A stretch of DNA of 64,000 nt from Babylonia areolata (GCF_041734735.1 NC_134878.1:50049004-50113003); one strand, 5' to 3'; counted from the first letter of the stretch, positions 25,420-39,835 are shown. Translations and numbers: made by a program. The notes: generated from the letters alone by a model not told the origin.

Positions 25420-28400
25420 AACAACCAAGCAGACCGGTACACAGACATCCGTGCTCAGTGTAGCGTCTTTGCCAGCTTCAGGAAGCTCCCCTCTTAAAAG
25501 TAAAAAGAAAAACAAATTAAAAAAACTGACACACGGCTCCAGACGAACGTCGGCGGACACATGGCGCAGAAGTCTGACCAAAGGCACGAGCCTTCAATCA
25601 AAAGGCCCAGGTGCCAAGACTCGGATATCGTGCCAGGCAAAACAGAGACCCCAGACCACAAGTCAAAAAGGCCCGGAACCAGGACACCAGTCACGGGGCA
25701 GGAAGGGGCGAAGACCCAGGCTACCAGTCACGGGGCAGGAAGGGGCGAAGACCCAGGATACCAGCCACGGTACGGGAGGGGGCGAAGACCCAGGACGCCA
25801 GTCGAAAGCCTGGGACCCAGGACACAGGACACCGGCTGGGCAGGACGAAGATCTGGGTCACCAGACTAAAGGCCAGGGACCCAGGACACAGCGAGAGCTG
25901 CCACAGGTAGCGTACACCAACGACCACCAGCAAAGACACGACGACGAAGACAGACGAAGAAACACAGAAGTGGCTCCAATGGAGGACAGCCGGCCCTCAC
26001 TTCATATGGTGCCAAGACGTCGGGGTAGCTACCCCACCAACAACGGAGACGACCCGTAAACTACGACAGTTGGGCTGCAAAAGCCTCGAATATTGTTGCT
26101 GCCCAACAATATTTCATACACGCTCAGGTGAACTGAGTAACATGCACGTGGGTAGTGCGCAATTCGAGAATTTTACCCGAACTGAAGGATGGGAGAAGGA
26201 GGAAAAGTGAAAGGAGAGGGTGGAGAAAAATCGAAGACTGGCGACACGCCCTAACTGTCGTCGCAAGTTGTGACAAACGGTTCATTTCGTTGAGGGTCCG
26301 ATTTCAAAAAAATGTATTGGGCTCTTGCAAATTAGCTGCCTAAACATTTGTTTGGGTTTAAAGACGGCATGACATCGTTTTTCGTGCTCACAATTAAAAG
26401 AAAAGAGACACAAATTCTGGACAATTAACTTAGAATGACACTAACTACACCATCACCGTGTTTACTGCATATGAATATTTTTAAGTGGATACTGAATTAG
26501 CTAGACTGTTATTCTTTTATTGAATAAAGTGTGTATCAGAAGTGAGTCTTGAAGGCCTTAGTGCAGTCATCCTGTGACAAAATGCACTATGACCCAAAAC
26601 TAATTGGAACATAAACTCTTTCTGTTATAACATGTTTACAAAGACCTTGACCGTATATTGTATAAATTAGAAACATGTGCGCCTGTGTATACTTGTTTTA
26701 TGCTGATTTGATTTTGTCATAAATAGAAATAATATCAGCCAACACTTCAATATCTCGACATGTTGCATCTCATTTGGAAGATCTCAGGAGACAAGATTCC
26801 GAAAAGAAAAGCCGTTCTGGCTCAAGTGTGATTCCTGCTGATTTAAAAAAAGCAACAAAAAAACTGCAAGAACGAAACCGTAAACGCAGGTGGTGGGGAC
26901 ATGGCGGGTGGAGTGGGCTGTGTAGCAGTTCTTATGTATCTGTGGACCTTTACACCCATTTTCATAAACCGATTTTCGGTAATCTCCTATTTTAGGGTTA
27001 TTTTCTTTCATATCAGTTATTGAATTACTACAATCAGACGATGTGTAAACGGCATAATTTTATCAAAATAGTATTTATGTTCAACATAGATTTTTACAGA
27101 TCTGTTGAAACTTTGTGCTAGTTTGTGCTAGATCTTCGACCAGACAAGACGTGTTTATTTCAGGAAATTTCGTCGGGGGTACATGAAAACATTTCCCTGA
27201 TATCCAAACAACTTACCGGTAAAGTTGTGAGACAAATCATTTTGAAGTAGAAGAACTTTAGCTGGCGTTTTTTTTTTTAAGTAAAATGTGAATGACAGAC
27301 CGGTGCGAAATGGCGTATTAATGACGTTGTATGTTTTTGAATAAGTGAGAAGCGCTTAAAATAATCATTTCACATAGTATTACATAGCACATTTTATCAG
27401 GTCAGGGGCATAGCCCTTGCTACTGGTACCATGTAACCCAGTACTACCTGCCGCATGTGAAGTCTCCCAACGGCGGACCAGGCGGAGGAGGAAACCTTTT
27501 CCAACGGCTGTGAAGGCGGAAGAGGATGACCAAAGGGCAGGGGGAGCTCTTATCCTTGGCTGGAAGTCCTCCTAGGAGATGGAACTCCGAAGAAAAAACC
27601 TGCGCCTGCCGAGGCCGTCCTACACGTGGCAGTATCTGCACCTGTGGAACTGTGAGCGTTGGTAGGCGAGAGAGTGGGGAAGAGACTGCACAACTCCACT
27701 TCACTAAAAAAAAAAAAGAAAGAAAAAAAAGTCACCTGTGCTGGTCAGGTAAAAGAACGCTGGCCATTAAGGAGAAGCGTGAGTGAAGGAAGCAGGGCTC
27801 AACTTCTGGACATGTTTTCCCTTGCAACACCTGTTGGAAGTGCTGTGCATCCAGAATCGGCCTCTTCTCCCACATGAGGACATGCACCAACAGATAAGCC
27901 TGCCTGCCTACTCATCCGTCGGTCCGACGGGAGACTCCATCATAGCACAATTTTGCACAATTGATGAATGCATCAATGTAGCTTCGAAACTAAATAGAAC
28001 TTTACATTTTAAATAAAAATGGTAATTCTGACTGCTGGTAATCAACATATCAATATGTCAGATAAATGTGCCAGGTTTTGTGAAATGGGAATCTTAAAAA
28101 ATGTAACAGTAACACGACTAATGAAATATTTTTGGCTTCTGTACAGTGTTTTGTACCCTGCCGGAAAGTGCACTGACACTGAGATTATGTGTGAAAAGAA
28201 CAGATGTTTCCCTGTTTTCAAGCCAAATTTGGTGACGGTGAATTTGTTAAAATGAATCGCATGCACCCACCCCACCCAAAAAGAGAGGGGAGAGGGGGGC
28301 GTACAGGGGAGGGGGGGGGGCAGAAAAAATAACATTCAAACGCACAGACCAGGATATATAAGGTTAAAATCGCGTGAATTCAGGTTCATTAAACTGGGCT

Positions 28401-29396
28401 GCTCTTGGGGGCAGAGGGTGGGATTTTCAGACAGTGGGGTCAAAGTCGAAGATTTTTTTTTCTTACCAGAGGTCTCAGGGAAGAAGAGAGAAACCGTCAG
28501 AAGACAGTGTTAAAAGAGTGAAGTGTTCTTAATATAGATGAAAAAGAGCTGAAAGTTCTAGTGATATAGTGATAGTGATGACTGTGCAACTCCAAATGAA
28601 TGTAACACCATGGTCAAGTTTGCCGACGATACTACTCTAGAAGGGCTGATTACGAACAGTGATGAGTCAAAACATAGGGAAGAAGTACTGGAACTTGTCA
28701 GCTGGTGTGATCAACACAACTTAGAATTCAACGTATCAAAAACAAAAGAATTAATTTTAGATTTCAGGAAGACCAGATCTTACCCCTTACCACTTGTCAT
28801 TAAAGACAAGCAAGTAGAGATCATCAGCGAATTTAAATTTCTCGAACTGATCATTTCCAACGATTTGAAATGGGAGAAAAATACGGAAAAAATTGTTAAG
28901 AAAGTACAACAGCGCCTGTACTTTCTTCGGCGCCTCAAAAAGTTCGGAATTAAAAGAAATCATGATTGATATCTACCGAGCAGTCATTGAAAGTGTGCTA
29001 ACCTTCACTATTACTGTTTGGTACGGTAACGTTTCCAAGGCAGAAGTCGCAGCCCTTAACAGAATCGTAAAAACTGCCACCAAGATTACCGGGGCTGATC
29101 TACCTTCTCTAGAAGACATATATTATAAGCGGCTACTCAGAAAAGCCAAATCAATCAGCCAGAACGAATCACATCCAGCTTTTAGGATTTTCGAGATGCT
29201 GCCCTCTGGTTGACGGTACAGAAGTATAAGGACGAAAACCAATCGCTTCGCCAGTAGCTTTTTCCCCAAAGCAACCAATGCCCTGTCTCTCGAACAAATC
29301 CAGTATGATAAATAGAACTGTGTAATCGACAACTATCTGGCTGAAGATCTAGTCATCAACCCCATCCACATGTAATATGCAGCTTCTGTTCAAACG

Positions 29397-29462
<66 letters not shown>

Positions 29463-30051
29463 GAGAGAGAGAGAGAGAGAGAGTGTGTGTGTGTGTACAC
29501 GTGTGTGTGCGGTAGTACGTGCATGTGTGAGTATGCACAAGTTTTTTAGATTGATATGCACTTGTGTGTAACCTAATTTCTACTGTATCTGTGTTTGTGT
29601 ATGATTTTCGATTTATGTTGGTACCTTGTTATGTACTGCCCGTTAGTTGGATTTTTAAAATACGATTCCCGAGATGATGATAACAATTAAATAACAATCC
29701 AGTGAGAAGAAAGAAAGAAAGAAAGAACATGAGAAATCAAATCATATTTTGATGCGTTTCAGATGCCATACTTGGTTTGTAACTGCCGGAAGGTTTTGCG
29801 TGTCAGTCTAAATACACAAAAGCACTGCACTATTATTGACTTCCGAACAGTTATTGTCAAGGTTATTTGAATAGGTATTTTAATGAAAACTGCTCCGAAT
29901 TTTAAAAAGCACGACTGCTGTGATCGACGTCCGCTCTCACTTGACCAAATCACCTCTTTATTTTATTTTATTTCATTTTGTTTTTGTCTTTTTCTTTCAA
30001 GTTGTATGGAAGACAACGAAGCACATTTTTCAAAATTGTTTTTCCTTTTTG

Positions 30052-30107
<56 letters not shown>

Positions 30108-33100
30108 ACGCGTTCGTGCTGATCCTGTCTTTCCTCAATGCAACTGTATAAAAAAAAAAAAGTGATGCAAAGGCTCAAAGATAATGTTTCAGTTTCAGTA
30201 GCTCAAGGAGGCGTCACTGCGTTCGGACAAATCCATATACGCTACGCCACATCTGCCAAGCAGATGCCTGACCAGCAGCGTAACCCGACGTGCTTAGTCA
30301 GGCCTTGAGAAAAAAAGTAATAGTAATAATAATAATAATAATAAAATAAATAAAAAAGACAACAATTATGATAAATAAGCAAATAAATGTAAAACATGGA
30401 GACACACATTCACACATACACCCACACATGCATAACAGATATGCACCAAACATGCAGTTTCACAGATACGAAAGCACAGTCAAATACACATAAACGTACA
30501 TGAGCCCCAACACACACACATTACCCTGCACCTCCTCTACCCCCCTCCTCCACACACTCATTTCTGGGCTACGTATCGCAGCTTCCATGCCAAACACACA
30601 CACTCACATGAACCCTTACTTGTACAAGCACACACACATACGCCCATATCCCCCACCCCCAACCCCCCACACATATATACAGATATATAAGATATATATA
30701 CAAGTAATATATGCACACCTGCACGTTCCAATATTCCGTTGCTCCCACAGTGTAGGCATGCATACACACACATACCTCATCACCTACCCCCCCCCCCCCC
30801 TCGCCCCCTCTCCACCTCCGCACCCCCCCCCCCCCACCCCCCACACACACACACACACATACGCATGTGCACAAAACTCTACTGACACTTGTGTACACTT
30901 ACACCCTCGCGCTTGCACAAATGCACTCGAACACACAGACCCACACATACACACAAACACACACGCCCAGAGGCTGCCACTGATTGGCCGCAAGAGGGAT
31001 GGGAAAAGATCTCTGATGTCAAGAAAGTGGCGTCTAGTGTGTTGCTCAGTCTGTTGTATTTGGAAAGGCCCACAGAGACTCTGTTCCATTTTGAAGAAAT
31101 TTGCGCAATGTTGGTTTGGAAATGATGCCGATATTTGTTTGATTTGCAATGCATTGTGCTCTACATTTCATGCTAGACTTTCGGCCGCTTCCTCTCTCCT
31201 CTCCCTTTATTTCTTTGAGGCGATCGATGGTATGATGGCCTTGTACCTGTTCTTTTTGATATTCTTTGACTTTTCTGAGGATTTCCGATTTTCCTAGATG
31301 TAGGCCACTCGTTGTTGTTGCGTTACCAGCAAGTCTGTCAGCTCGCTCATTTCTCTTAACACCTGCATGTCCCGGGCAGTATGACCATGTAAGCTTTTTG
31401 ATCTGAAAGTTGCGCATTGCCTTATGCCACTCTGGGCTTCACATTCCATTTTCAAAGATAATGACGTAGAGTCGCTTGGATCATGACGTAGAGATATTTA
31501 CGTCAAAAACGACACCAGGAAGCCATCTCCTCGGCTTTGAGCGCTTCGTTAACAGCTGCATTTTCTTGGGTTATCTTTTCACGGCTGAAAACCACAATGG
31601 CGCAAATGCTGGCGAGAACGGAATTAATTTTGGACGCGCACGTGTCTGAACAGCAAAAGCAGATAGCCGAAGCTAAAACCCATTTTGATCATATGAGTGC
31701 TTTGGACATTGACACAGAGCCCTGCTGTGTTCGTAAGACGGGTATCATTTGTACTATCGGTCCTCCCACCCGTGATGTCCCCATGCTGCATAAACTGATG
31801 GATGCAGGTATGAACATAGCGCGTTTGAACTTCTCGCACGGAACCTACGACTTTCATAAAGGCACGCTGGAAAATGTACGCAAAGCGGTTGAAACTTACC
31901 CACAGCCAGTCTGTGTCGGAATAGCCCTTGATACCAAAGGACCCGAGATCCGAACTGGTCTGTTAGTTGGAGGACCCACCGCGGAGGTGACCCTTCAAAC
32001 CGGGAATATGATCAAAATCACCATTGATGACAGTTTCAAGGAGAAATGCTCGGAAAGTGTGGTGTGGGTGGACTACCGTAACATCGTCAAGGTGATGGAT
32101 ATCGGCAATCGAATCTACATCGACGACGGCCTCATCTCTGTTATCGTGAAGGAGAAGGAATCCGACTTCCTGATGTGTGAAATAGAAAACGGCGGTGTCC
32201 TTGGCAGCAAGAAGGGCTGCAACCTTCCCGGGACGCCTGTCGATTTACCTGCAGTCTCTGAGAAGGACAAAAAAGATTTAGAGTGGGGTGTAGAAATGGG
32301 GGTGGACTTTGTGTTTGCCTCATTCATACGTTCCGGCGACGGTATCAGGGAGATCAGGAAAGTCCTGGGAGAGAAGGGTAAAAACATCAAGATCATGGCT
32401 AAACTGGAGAACCACCAGGGCATTAAGAACTTCGATGGCGTTCTGGAGGCCACTGACGGGGTCATGGTTGCCCGGGGTGACATGGGCATCGAGATCCCCC
32501 CTGAGAAGGTATTCACTGCTCAGAAGATGATGATCGCTAAATGTAACCGTGCCGGTAAGCCTGTCATCTGCGCCACTCAGATGTTGGAGAGCATGACCTA
32601 CAAGCCCCGCGCCACGCGCGCGGAGTCCAATGACGTGGCCAACGCAGTGATGGACGGCGCTGACTGCGTGATGTTGTCCGGGGAGACAGCCAAGGGCAAG
32701 TACCCCATCGAGACCGTCAGTGCCATGAACAACATCTGCAGGGAGGCTGAGACCGCCATTTTCCATGCTAAACTGTTCGAAGAGCTACGCCGGGAGACGC
32801 CGCTCTTCACGGACGCCGAACACGCCATCGCCATCGCCGCCGTGGATGCGTCCTTCTCCGTCAATGCCACCGGCATTGTCGTGGTGACTTCCAGCGGCAG
32901 GTCGGCCCACCTGGTGTCCTGCTACCGTCCGCGCTGCCCCATCCTGGCCATCACACGCAACGGCAGGGTGGCCCGCCAGTGCCACCTGTACCGCGGCATC
33001 TTCCCCATCCTTTACCAGGAGTGTAGCAGCTGTAAGGATTCCGTTCTCCACTGGGCCGAGGAGATAGACAACCGCATCAACTGGGCCCTGAATGTGGGCC

Positions 33101-36100
33101 GCACCAGGAAGCTGCTGGAGTGGAACCGCTATTTGGTGGTCATGACGGGGTTGGGGTTCGGCCCGGGCCACACCAACAACATCCGCATCATCACCCTGAC
33201 TGGCGATCAGCCCATCAAGGTTCTCACCAGTATCCCAGATGAAGAAACGTCCGTTTAGACACCAGGGCCACTTGAAACAAACACGCGCCACACTGCTGCC
33301 TTCCACATCTTGTCGTTTCGTCTCTTTTTTTTTTCTTTTTCTTTTTCTTTTCTTTTCTTTTTTTTTTCATTTCCATGCTGTTTGACTGGTCCATTGACTT
33401 ACTGTGGAAAAGGTAGCATTGCAATCTCATTGCTAATCTCACCATCATCAGCTTCAGAGACACCAGTATTTCTACCATCTTGGCGTGTTGCTTTCAAAGC
33501 AAAACGATGATACGATTATATTGGTTACATGTCTGATGTCTGTCAGTCATGTTTATTTTGACTCCTACATTTTGGGCTTAGTAAGACGTTGTCCACTTGT
33601 TCTTTGTGAAGCAGGAACACAAATATACTTCATTTTATGTACAGAAAATCCCCTTGGGGAGAAACGCTAATCCGATCCAAATAGCGTTTGAAAAAAAGAA
33701 GCAGCAAGTCGAATTCAAAGTAATTAAAATTTGTTCAGTATCCATTTGCCTGTAAGCCTACGTTCAAAAAAGGGAAAAGAAGAAGCAAATCGAATTCAGA
33801 GTAACTTAAATGTGTTCAATATCCGTTTGCCTATAAGGCTACGTTCAAAAAAAGGAAAAGAAGAAGCAACTCTAATTTAGAGTAAATTAAATGTGTTCAA
33901 TATCCATTTGCCTATAAGGCTACGTTCAAAAAAAGGAAAAGAAGAAGCAACTCTAATTTAGAGTAAATTAAATGTGTTCAATATCTGTTTGCCTATAAGC
34001 CTACGTTCAAAAAAAGGAAAAGAAGAAGCAATTCTAATTTAGAGTAAATTAAATGTGTTCAATATCCATTTGCCTGTAAGGCTACGTTCAAAAAAAGGAA
34101 AAGAAGAAGCAATTCTAATTTAGAGTAAATTAAATGTGTTCAATATCCATTTGCCTGTAAGGCTACGTTCAAAAAAAGGAAAAGAAGAAGCAATCCTAAT
34201 TTAGAGTAAATTAAATGTGTTCAATATCCATTTGCCTATAAGGCTACGTTCAAAAAAAGGAAAAGAAGAAGCAACTCTAATTTAGAGTAAATTAAATGTG
34301 TTAAATATCCATTTGCCTATAAGGCTACGTTCAAAAAAAGGAAAAGAAGAAGCAATTCTAACTTAGAGTAAATTAAAAGTTGTTCAATATCCATTTGCCT
34401 ATAAGGCTACTTTCAAAAAAAGGAAAAGAAGAAGCAACTCTAATTTAGAGTAAATTAAATGTGTTAAATATCCATTTCCCTATAAGGCTACGTTCAAAAA
34501 AAAGGAAAAGAAGAAGCAACTCTAATTTAGAGTAAATTAAATGTGTTCAATATCCGTTTGCCTATAAGGCTACGTTCAAAAAAAGGAAAAGAAGAAGCAA
34601 CTCTAATTTAGAGTAAATTAAATGTGTTCAATATCCGTTTGCCTATAAGGCTACGTTCAAAAAAAGGAAAAGAAGAAGCAACTCTAATTTAGAGTAAATT
34701 AAATGTGTTAAATATCCATTTGCCTATAAGGCTACGTTCAAAAAAAGGAAAAGAAGAAGCAACTCTAATTTAGAGTAAATTAAATGTGTTAAATATCCAT
34801 TTGCCTATAAGGCTACGTTCATAGAAAGGAAGAGAAGATGAAGCAAATCTAAGTCAGAGTAACTAAAATGTGTTCAATTTGTCGCGTCGGCCCGTTTTGT
34901 TTTTGTTTTGTTTTGTTGTTTCTTTTCACATCCGCACGACAATCGTGCGTGGTAGTCTGAACGCACCCGAAGGGTTTTTGACGTGTTTGTATGGGGTTTT
35001 GAAGATTTTTATATCCTTTTTTATATATACTTTTTTGTCAGTCTGGTGATGATAAATAAAGCGGAAGGGTTGACGTCCTCAGCACAGCCTAGTTTTATAT
35101 GCCTCGAGGAGCTTCATGTTCAGATATCATGAATGATCTGAACACCATACGTTATCTACATTCCTATCGTACTTCGTATCTGTGTATACGGAACAAAATG
35201 AACAGTCCTTACCCCAGCTGGAACTCTTTTGATAATTTTTTTCTCGGGAATGTACAGACCATATACAAAAATTTACACCAGTATTAAATATTTTTTCGTA
35301 CCAAATTACAATCTGTGTAATGCACTCAATCAGGAGAGAGAGAGAGAGAAAAAATAGAGCTTGCAAACCCACACACACTTAAACGGACTTATGTACTAAC
35401 ATACTAACACGCACGCATCCACCACCACCCTATCTCTCCCCCACACACATGCGCGCGCGGGCACACACAAACACACACACTCATGCACACACACGTGCGC
35501 GCGCACACACACACAAATACACGTGCGCACGCTCACATGTATACAAAACATTGCATCCACCAAACTGTTTTCCGTCAACTGGACAGCAAGTACTTACCCC
35601 ACGTATAGCTACATGCGCGTTGAGCTGCAAGGTAAGCGCTATATTAATGCACATCACGCTTTCCATGACAGCCATCGACTGGACTTCATTCTGGTTTGTG
35701 TTTTGTGCCATGTTATCCCAGGATTTTCGCCACATTTTGCTTTTATTCCTTAAACATTTTGCAAGTATTCTTGTTTGTCAGCATCAGCCATTCTTTGTGT
35801 CCGCTCACTCGTCTTCAGCCCGCTCTCAGTGTCACTGGTCATGTTCCCCTGCCATACCACATCGTCATGTGCAGGCCTGGGCAGACTGATATGGAGGACA
35901 AGCTGTTACCCATGTAGCAAGTCCCCCCTCTCCCCGTCTCTAGCTGACCCCAGGGGAAAAGCAGAAGCCAGCACGCCTGGCACCAGGGACGACGCAGGAG
36001 CTGCCGGAAAGGAGTTGGTTACAACTCAAGGCCGCCTTAGGGACTCTGACTCCGGATTTTCTGTCAGGGTTTACTCCCCTAGTCTTTTCCTGAAGAAGAT

Positions 36101-39029
36101 GAAGACAGTGGAGGTTTGAGCTAACGAGCTTCATCTGCTCGGGTTTGAAATTGGAGTTTCCTTCTCCTAGATGAACTGTCTTCCTAGACTAACGAGCTCC
36201 ATTTACCCGGGCTAGGGTTTTTGAGGCGACCAGGTCTGCCTGGATGTTTCCATTGTAGGATTTTTTTTTTTTTTAATAAATAGAAGCCTCACCCCATCGT
36301 GGTAGACCACACCGCCAGTTTGTCCGGGACCCCTTATTTACTAGCAAGCCAGCATATTTGGAGCTAACCTCCATGTCTGGAGGCCGTCCGCTATCCGCAA
36401 CCTACCATACCACATGCGCCTGCTGAATGTATATTCATCGCCGTCAGGCGTAAAGATCTGCTGTAAGTGTCACCGGCTGAACTCAGTCCGTCTTTGCTGC
36501 TATTAGAGATGCTGTCATAGGGTGCCACCTCCCCCGTGTTCGTTCCCCTCGACTGAACGACGCAAGCAGAGAATGATAAGTGTGATCGATGGGGTAAAAG
36601 GACCGGCTCTTCATGTCAATAAAAGGTTTATACAATTTTCTAACCTCATTCAAGTGCCTATCATCCGATTTGACACTGGGAGTTTGAAAGATGTGGCAGT
36701 CGCTCTTTTTAATGCCCAGTTAGAGCAGCCATTAATGGTCACATCACTGAAAACGACATTGACATATTATTTTGTGTGACTGAAACCTGGCTTCGTGAAG
36801 TGGGAGACGAGGCAAAATGTCACGATCTGTCTCTCCCAGGTTTCACCACTGCCTCCTTTCCTCGTTCAACGACCACATGGGAAGGTAGTACAGCCTTTGT
36901 CGTGTCGTATAAACTGAGACCATATATCACATTTTCTTCTGATTTTCCATTCGACCACTCTTTTGAACTTTCTCATCATTCACTTACTTTTCAACAATTC
37001 CATTTGATCTTTTGTTTGTGCCGCCCCCACCAAGCAGAAAGAACAAACTGACTGACGCAATGTTCATACAGCAGTTTCTAGATCTTTTAGAATATGCCAA
37101 CAATCTGACAGGAACCACTTCGACTCTCCATCTGAGTTTTACACATCCAAAGTTCTTGACATGCTCGATACTTTCAACATTAGCCAGTCTGTCTCAGTCC
37201 GACCCATCACCATGGTCACATTGATGACAGTGTCATCTACAGGGAAGACGATGACATACTGAAGATAACAGCTGTTGACCATGTCCTGTCTTCTGACCAT
37301 TCCTGTGTGCTGTGCAGTCTGATCCTCGCCAAGCCTCCCGACCCACGAAGCTACAGGGAAGTGAGCAAGTTGGCTTCAGTGTATATCCAGGCTTTCAAAG
37401 CTGACATCAGATAGACTCACCACCAAGGCCATGAGCAGAAGACCTTGCACAGTGCCTGCATGCTACCCTGGACAAGCTTGCTCCACCGACATGTCGCCTT
37501 GTCTCTAACCGGCCCCCTTTTCCATGGTACAAGACTGTGGGACTCGATCATCGTGAGGCCAAGCAGGAAAGAAGGCGTGTTGAGAGGGCGTGGCGTCCAT
37601 TGGCAGATTTTTCAGGCTGCCAGAAACCGTGCCACTGAAATTGTTGATCTTGCCAAGAGTACATTTTACTTAGCACAAATTCTGGCAAGTACTTCTTAAA
37701 CATCTAGATCAGGATGATCTTTTCGACCATCATCTGTTTGCTGACCGACAAGATCATTGTACCGAAACAGCGTTGCTGAAGATTGAAAACAACATTTTTT
37801 GTGTTTTTGACGAAGGCAAAATTTCGGTTCTTGCTCTTTTAGATCTTTCTGCAGAATGATACAATTGATCATACACTTCTCACTGAAAGACTCAAACATG
37901 TTTGTAGCATTCATGGTCTTGCTTTTTTTGGTTTCAGTACTACTTATCGAATTGAACCCAGACTGTCTGTGTAAATAGCAAATGCTCTTATGAAACTCTG
38001 CTATCAAATGGTGTCCCACAGGGATCAGTCTTTGGACCTCATCTGTTTGTTTTCTATGCAACCCCACTGTCTGATGTAATAAACTATCACTGTCGATCGC
38101 ACGAGAGCTTCGCTGACAACACTCAACTCTCTCAGTCGGCTTCTATTGCTGAAACCTATCAATTGGTGACACACACGCAAGAGTGTATAACAGACTTGAA
38201 GTCTTGGATGACCTTCAACAAGCTTCAGGTAAATGATGGAAAGACTGAACTGTTGCTTGCTTGCCCCGAGAAGTTTTTTTAACTACCCCTCTCTCCCTCA
38301 CTCTCTTCCGGTAAACAACACTCTTATTCCTGTCTCCCAATCAGTGCAGAGCCTTGGCGTAAGTCTCGACCACTGTCTGTCATTTCAGCGACACATTTCA
38401 AACATTTGCAAATTATCTTATCTTGAGTTGCAGAGAATTAGTTCTATTCGTCATTACCTGTCTATGGAAGCAACCAAAACATTTGTCTGTGCTTTTGTTT
38501 TGTCCAGGATTGATTAATGCAACTCTGTTTTTCACATTAAAAACAAAAAAAACAAAAAAACAAAAAACTTCACTTGATAAACTCCAAAGAGTTCAGACCA
38601 ATGCTGCTCGACTTATTTTCATGTTCTCCAAATTTGAATATGTTGCTCCTCTCTTCCACTCTCCTCACTAGCATTCTGTTTAAAAAAGAAAAAGAATTGA
38701 ATACAAGCTTTCAGCAGTCACGTTTTCTGCCTTCCCAGGCCCTGGCCCTTGCTCCCTCTCTGACCTCCTTGAAGTGCACATTCCAACTCGTCACCTTCGC
38801 TCTTCTTCTGATACCAGGCTATTAAAAATCGCTGTTGTAAAGAAGCAGAAAACAGGGTCACTCTTTTCAGGCCCCGTCATTCTGGAACAAACTGCCAGAA
38901 AATAAGCAACATTTTGTCTTGCTGAAATCTTTTAAGCCTGCTCTGAAAACATCTTTTCCAACAACAGTAATTTTCCGGTGCTGGTCTTGGTATGATCTGG
39001 TTACAAATGCATGCTTTTATTGTGGGGAA

Positions 39030-39060
<31 letters not shown>

Positions 39061-39556
39061 GCTCTCTGTGTCTCTCTCACTATATGTCTGTTTCTCTGCC
39101 GGTCTGTTTCTGTCTGTCTCTGCCTACCTGTATGTCTTTCTCTGTGTCTTTGAAAAGAGACTCGCGTGTACTTGAGTTCTCGTGGATGTAACGTGTGTGT
39201 GTGTTTGTGTGTGTGTGTGTCTGTGTGTGTGTGCAGTGTTGTTTCTTTGTCTGCTTATTTTGTCTTCAGAATTCATTTGTTTATTCAGACATCTTGCTAT
39301 AGCACATACACTTGAAGCTCTATGCGTTGCCAGTATGTTGAACGTGTATTTTAGTGGTGGTGGTTGTATGTGGTGGCAGGGGGTGCGGTACCTGTGGGAC
39401 ACCCAAAACTACCATGAGTGGACCCTGTACATCACCTCCCTCATGTTCTCCGCCCCCTTCCTCTTCAACTACTCTCTGCACTGGCAGTGGGAGGCTGGGG
39501 CCCTCGCCGTCTTCCTTGCCTGGTTCAACTTCCTTGTCATGCTGCAGAGGTCGGCT

Positions 39557-39591
<35 letters not shown>

Positions 39592-39670
39592 GACACCCCC
39601 CCTCTCTCCCTCTCTCCCCCTCTGTGTGTGTGTGTGTGTCTCTCTCTCTCTCTCGCTCTGTGTCTGAGTG

Positions 39671-39707
<37 letters not shown>

Positions 39708-39799
39708 CTCTGTTTAATCGTTATTTAGGGGTGGTGGTGATGGTGGTGAGAGTTCGTGGATTGTCGAACCTCTTATTACTTTCCCACTCTTATATTGCT

Positions 39800-39835
<36 letters not shown>

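Noticed and set aside
25136-26059. 307-codon frame as a gene
   Set aside because: Non-ATG start, His-Thr run from CA repeats, low-complexity Arg/Gly sequence and no domain.
30500-31297. 265-codon plus-strand frame
   Set aside because: It is the antisense shadow of the LINE 3' UTR and RNase H frame on the minus strand.
31537-31596. In-frame extension of pyruvate kinase upstream of the ATG
   Set aside because: Only a TTG opens it. The ATG at 31597 has a good context (CACAATGG) and matches the family start.
33687-34880. CRISPR-like array
   Set aside because: Units are contiguous 81-bp copies without unique spacers. The same holds for the arrays at 10.6, 12.3, 48.8, 52.8 and 58.3 kb, and the DNA is animal.
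39182-39667. 161-codon frame as a separate gene
   Set aside because: It merges GT and CT repeats with the real TRPA1 exon 19 at 39380-39549 in frame.
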